Source of the DNA: Deltaproteobacteria bacterium
GTDB taxonomy: Bacteria; Desulfobacterota; Desulfobaccia; Desulfobaccales; 0-14-0-80-60-11
DNA: 10,506 nt
Direction: 5' to 3'
NCBI GenBank assembly: GCA_023381945.1
Contig: JAMCQY010000201.1
Coordinates: 1-10,506, forward strand
Below, in pieces: positions 8,220 to 10,506 of the stretch. Position 1 is the stretch's first letter, and each line of letters begins with the position of its first letter. A program made the position numbers and the translations under genes. The notes under the pieces are model-generated. The model was not told the DNA's origin. It was given only the letters and a program-made list of their open reading frames with translations, and made no database searches.

Positions 8220-10301
8220 TCATTCTACCCGAATCCGGGCATCCAGGGCCAGGAGGCCGGATTGGCCGTGGAACAGGCGAACGGGGTTGAGGTCCACTTC
8301 CTGGATTTGCGGAAACTGCAGCATGAATTGGGACAGGTCTGCCAGGGCGCGGCACAAGGCCTCCAGGCCGGCGGGCGGCACGCCGCGGAAGCCGGCCAGC
8401 AGGCAGCCGATCCGGGTTTCGGATACCAGTTCCCGGGCCTGGGCCGGGCTGATGGGAGCCACCCGGAGAGCAACGTCGTTCAGAATCTCGGTTTCGATGC
8501 CGCCGGCCCCGAAGGCCACGACCGGACCGAAGGATTGATCGCGGCGAGCCCCCAGGAGGGTTTCCCGGCCGCCCCCGGCCTGGGCCATGACCACCACCTG
8601 CCAGGTCTCGCCGGCAGGCAGGGTTTTCTGGGCCAGGTCAGCCAGCTTCTGGTAGGCGGCCAAGACCGCGTCCCGGTCTTGGAGATTTAGGAGTACAGCG
8701 CCGGCTTCGGTCTTGTGGATCAAGGCAGCGGCGGCCAGTTTCAAGACTACGGGGTAACCGACGGCCTCGGCAGCGGCCACAGCTTCTTCCGGACGGTTTG
8801 CCGGCCGCCAGGGAGCCACCGGCACGCCCGTGGCCTCGACCACGTTCAGGGCCAGGGGCAGAGGCAGAAATTCACTCCTGGCCTGGGCCAGCAAACCCGT
8901 GATCTTTTCCGACCCTGGCAGCGGCGAAATGGAGGCCAGCACCTCAGGGACCCTCCGTGCGGCCCGGTCCCGGCTCCAGGCCAGGGTCCGGACGGCGTCC
9001 TCCGGGAAGCGAAACACCGGCACCTTGAGGGTGTCCCGGAAAAACTTCATCTCATCCAGAGTGCAAATTACGGTAATAGCCAGGGGCTTGCCGGCTGCCT
9101 TGGCCAGTTCGATGGAACGCCTGGCCATCTCCCGGCCGGCGGCCACCTCAAAATCGGCCATGGGCCCATAATGAAGCAGAATGGCATCCACTTCCGGGTC
9201 ACGGCAGACCGCGGCCATAACCTCGGTATACACGGTGAAATCGAAGATATCACCCAAATCGATGGGGTTGCCCGGTTGAATGACCCCGGCCCGGGAGCCC
9301 TGGCGGACGATATCGGCCAGGGGCTTGGCCAGGGGCGGCAGCCGGAAGCCATAACGCCGGCAGGCGTAGGCGGCCACCACGGCCTCGCCGCCGCTGCGGG
9401 AGAAGACCACCAGGCGGTTTCCCGGCACGGGCGGCTGGCCGATTATTTTGGCCATGGAGAGAAAGTCTGCCTGGTCGGTGATATGCACCAAACCGCCCTG
9501 TCGGCAGGCGGCGGCCACCACATCTTCGTCGGCAGTAAGGGAGGCGGTATGGGACTGGGCGATGGCCGCGGTTTCCGGCCCGACATTGGCGGCATGCAGG
9601 AAAACCGGCTTGCTGGCCCCGCGAGCGGCCGCCAGCAAACCCCGGCCGTCCGCCACGCCTTCCAGGTAGACATAAACTGCGGCGGTTCCGGGGTCCTCGA
9701 GGAAATAGGCCAGGGCCTCGTTTTCGGCCACATTCAGCTTGTTGCCCAGGCTCAGGAACTTATTAAATCCCAAGCCTTCCCGGGTCATCCAGGCCAGCAG
9801 GTGAGTGGCGACTCCGCCGCTTTGGGCGATGATGGAAATATTGCCCAACCGGGGCATGGGCCGCACCTCGGCAAAGGGGAGCGCCAGGCCGATCTCCATG
9901 TTCATGCATCCCAGGCCGTTGGGCCCGATCATGCGAATCTGGTATTTTTCCAGCAGGGCTCGAACCTCAGCCTCCAGGGCCAGGCCGGCTTCGCTCAATT
10001 CCGAAAAGCCGGCGGACTCCACCACCACCCGGGAGATTCCCAGTTCGCCGCAATCTTGCAGCAAGCCGGGAATAAAGCGGGCCGGGGCCAGAATCACCAC
10101 CAGGTCAACCGGCTCGGGCAGGTCCCGCAGGCTCGGATAAATGGGCCGATCAAAGGCGGCGCCGGTTTGCCGGCCCACCAGGAAAATCTTGCCCTGATAG
10201 CTGAATTTCAGCAGGTTGTGGACGATCCCCCGGGCCAGGTTGTCAGGGCTCTCGGATACCCCAACCACTGCCACACTGTTGGGATAGAAGAATTTTTTCA
10301 T
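8220..10301 (-). CDS. ADP-forming acyl-CoA synthetase, fused alpha-beta (acetate-CoA ligase type)
   Basis: This family interconverts an acyl-CoA, ADP and phosphate with the free acid, CoA and ATP, conserving energy when run toward ATP. The 693-residue form has a CoA-binding Rossmann domain (SVAVVGVSESPDNLARGIVH, from residue 9), succinyl-CoA ligase-like domains with IAQSGG (158-163), the SHTASL segment with the likely phosphorylated His251, and a C-terminal ATP-grasp domain with PVVLKL (517-522, Lys521), HKTEAGAV (529-536, second relay His529), GAGG (598-601) and EVDLNPV (668-674). I chose ATG 10301 (MKKFFYPNSV) because AGGGG lies 5 bases upstream and homology begins there; a longer frame from 10415 adds 38 residues of doubtful hydrophobic sequence over the divergent promoter region. 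Relatives have SHTG at the histidine, here SHTA. A protein lysine acetyltransferase of the fused type would carry an extra GNAT domain, absent here. Acyl specificity is not deducible. Confidence 0.92.
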   Translation of the reverse strand: MKKFFYPNSVAVVGVSESPDNLARGIVHNLLKFSYQGKIFLVGRQTGAAFDRPIYPSLRDLPEPVDLVVILAPARFIPGLLQDCGELGISRVVVESAGFSELSEAGLALEAEVRALLEKYQIRMIGPNGLGCMNMEIGLALPFAEVRPMPRLGNISIIAQSGGVATHLLAWMTREGLGFNKFLSLGNKLNVAENEALAYFLEDPGTAAVYVYLEGVADGRGLLAAARGASKPVFLHAANVGPETAAIAQSHTASLTADEDVVAAACRQGGLVHITDQADFLSMAKIIGQPPVPGNRLVVFSRSGGEAVVAAYACRRYGFRLPPLAKPLADIVRQGSRAGVIQPGNPIDLGDIFDFTVYTEVMAAVCRDPEVDAILLHYGPMADFEVAAGREMARRSIELAKAAGKPLAITVICTLDEMKFFRDTLKVPVFRFPEDAVRTLAWSRDRAARRVPEVLASISPLPGSEKITGLLAQARSEFLPLPLALNVVEATGVPVAPWRPANRPEEAVAAAEAVGYPVVLKLAAAALIHKTEAGAVLLNLQDRDAVLAAYQKLADLAQKTLPAGETWQVVVMAQAGGGRETLLGARRDQSFGPVVAFGAGGIETEILNDVALRVAPISPAQARELVSETRIGCLLAGFRGVPPAGLEALCRALADLSQFMLQFPQIQEVDLNPVRLFHGQSGLLALDARIRVE

Positions 10302-10415
10302 ATATCCCCTGAGTCTGTATTTTGTAAGTTTATGAAATAATATAAAATATAAACTCCGGAAGAAACCCCAAAAAGATAATTTAAACATCAGCAACCTCAA
10401 TATCCGGAGAGCCAT
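10302..10415. promoter_or_regulatory. Divergent promoter region between the acyl-CoA synthetase and the last gene
   Basis: This 114-bp AT-rich gap separates two divergent starts and must contain promoters for both directions. I see several A/T-rich -10-like stretches (such as TATAAA near 10341-10352) but no hexamer pair clear enough to place a start. AGGGG at 10307-10311 on the minus strand is the ribosome site that supports the 10301 start. Confidence 0.5.
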
Positions 10416-10506
10416 ATGGCCTACGAAAAATGCGCTGAGGTGAGCCAGGAGATTTGGAAGGAGCTGGAAGGGCTGGACCCCGCGGAAGTGACGGGCCGGA
10501 CCGGAG
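10416..10506 (+). CDS. N-terminal fragment of a gene, possibly DUF3786 (runs off the right edge)
   Basis: ATG at 10416 has GGAGAG 4 bases upstream. Thirty codons are visible: MAYEKCAEVSQEIWKELEGL, then DPAEVTGRTG. The pattern 'lW..L..LDPeeV..RTG' is what I recall at the start of DUF3786 proteins, which are common in anaerobic deltaproteobacteria and have no firm function. Codon use is GC-rich like the neighbours. Only a fragment is visible, so the family call is tentative. Confidence 0.55.
   Translation, partial: MAYEKCAEVSQEIWKELEGLDPAEVTGRTG

Noticed and set aside
8715..10340. A 541-codon open frame on the plus strand opposite the acyl-CoA synthetase
   Set aside because: Composition is dominated by G, H and Q with no recognisable motif; the minus-strand frame encodes an intact enzyme over the same bases.
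10302..10415. N-terminal extension of the acyl-CoA synthetase to ATG 10415
   Set aside because: The extra 38 residues are hydrophobic and basic with no family similarity, lie in AT-rich divergent intergenic DNA, and the internal ATG at 10301 has a proper ribosome site.

Overview
The window looks like a chromosomal segment of a GC-rich Gram-negative bacterium, probably a Desulfobacterota (deltaproteobacterial) lineage. This is inferred from the gene mix (ClpB, sirtuin, two TauE-type permeases, OmpA with a periplasmic N-domain, fused ADP-forming acyl-CoA synthetase, and a possible DUF3786 gene) and not from any phylogenetic marker. Most of the window is GC-rich with ordinary housekeeping or accessory genes. 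Bases 1 to about 1460 are strikingly AT-rich and look acquired and decaying.

Layout. (1) 1-1460, AT-rich island: the first 25 codons of an IS1595-type transposase run off the left edge on the minus strand. Next to it is a minus-strand Fic gene that is damaged three ways: a short in-frame loss inside the Fic motif, a one-base frameshift near the C-terminus, and truncation of its last domain at the insertion sequence boundary. (2) 1459-4142: a promoter, a strong ribosome site and a TTG-started clpB on the plus strand. (3) 4154-5378: a perfect palindrome separates clpB from a convergent minus-strand pair, a Sir2 deacylase gene and a short gene overlapping its stop codon. The short gene is split by a 170-bp MITE with TA target duplications. 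Removing the element and one TA restores an 89-codon frame exactly. (4) 5391-7133: a large imperfect hairpin repeat, two tandem TauE/SafE-family permease genes, and a second palindrome that overlaps the annotated start of the upstream permease. (5) 7222-10301: an OmpA-family lipoprotein-like or periplasmic peptidoglycan-binding protein and a fused alpha-beta ADP-forming acyl-CoA synthetase, both minus strand. (6) 10416-10506: the start of a divergent plus-strand gene, possibly DUF3786.

How they work together. All genes from 10301 down to 4177 point the same way, but gaps of 54-103 bp with palindromes between several of them argue for more than one transcript. Only the sir2 and small-gene pair is tightly coupled. 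The sirtuin and the acyl-CoA synthetase both touch acyl/acetyl metabolism, but nothing in the sequence ties them into one system. I see no evidence of a new defence or mobile system. The most informative signal is the record of insertions and decay: an IS1595 element at the fic end, a MITE in the small gene, and several palindromic repeats at gene borders.
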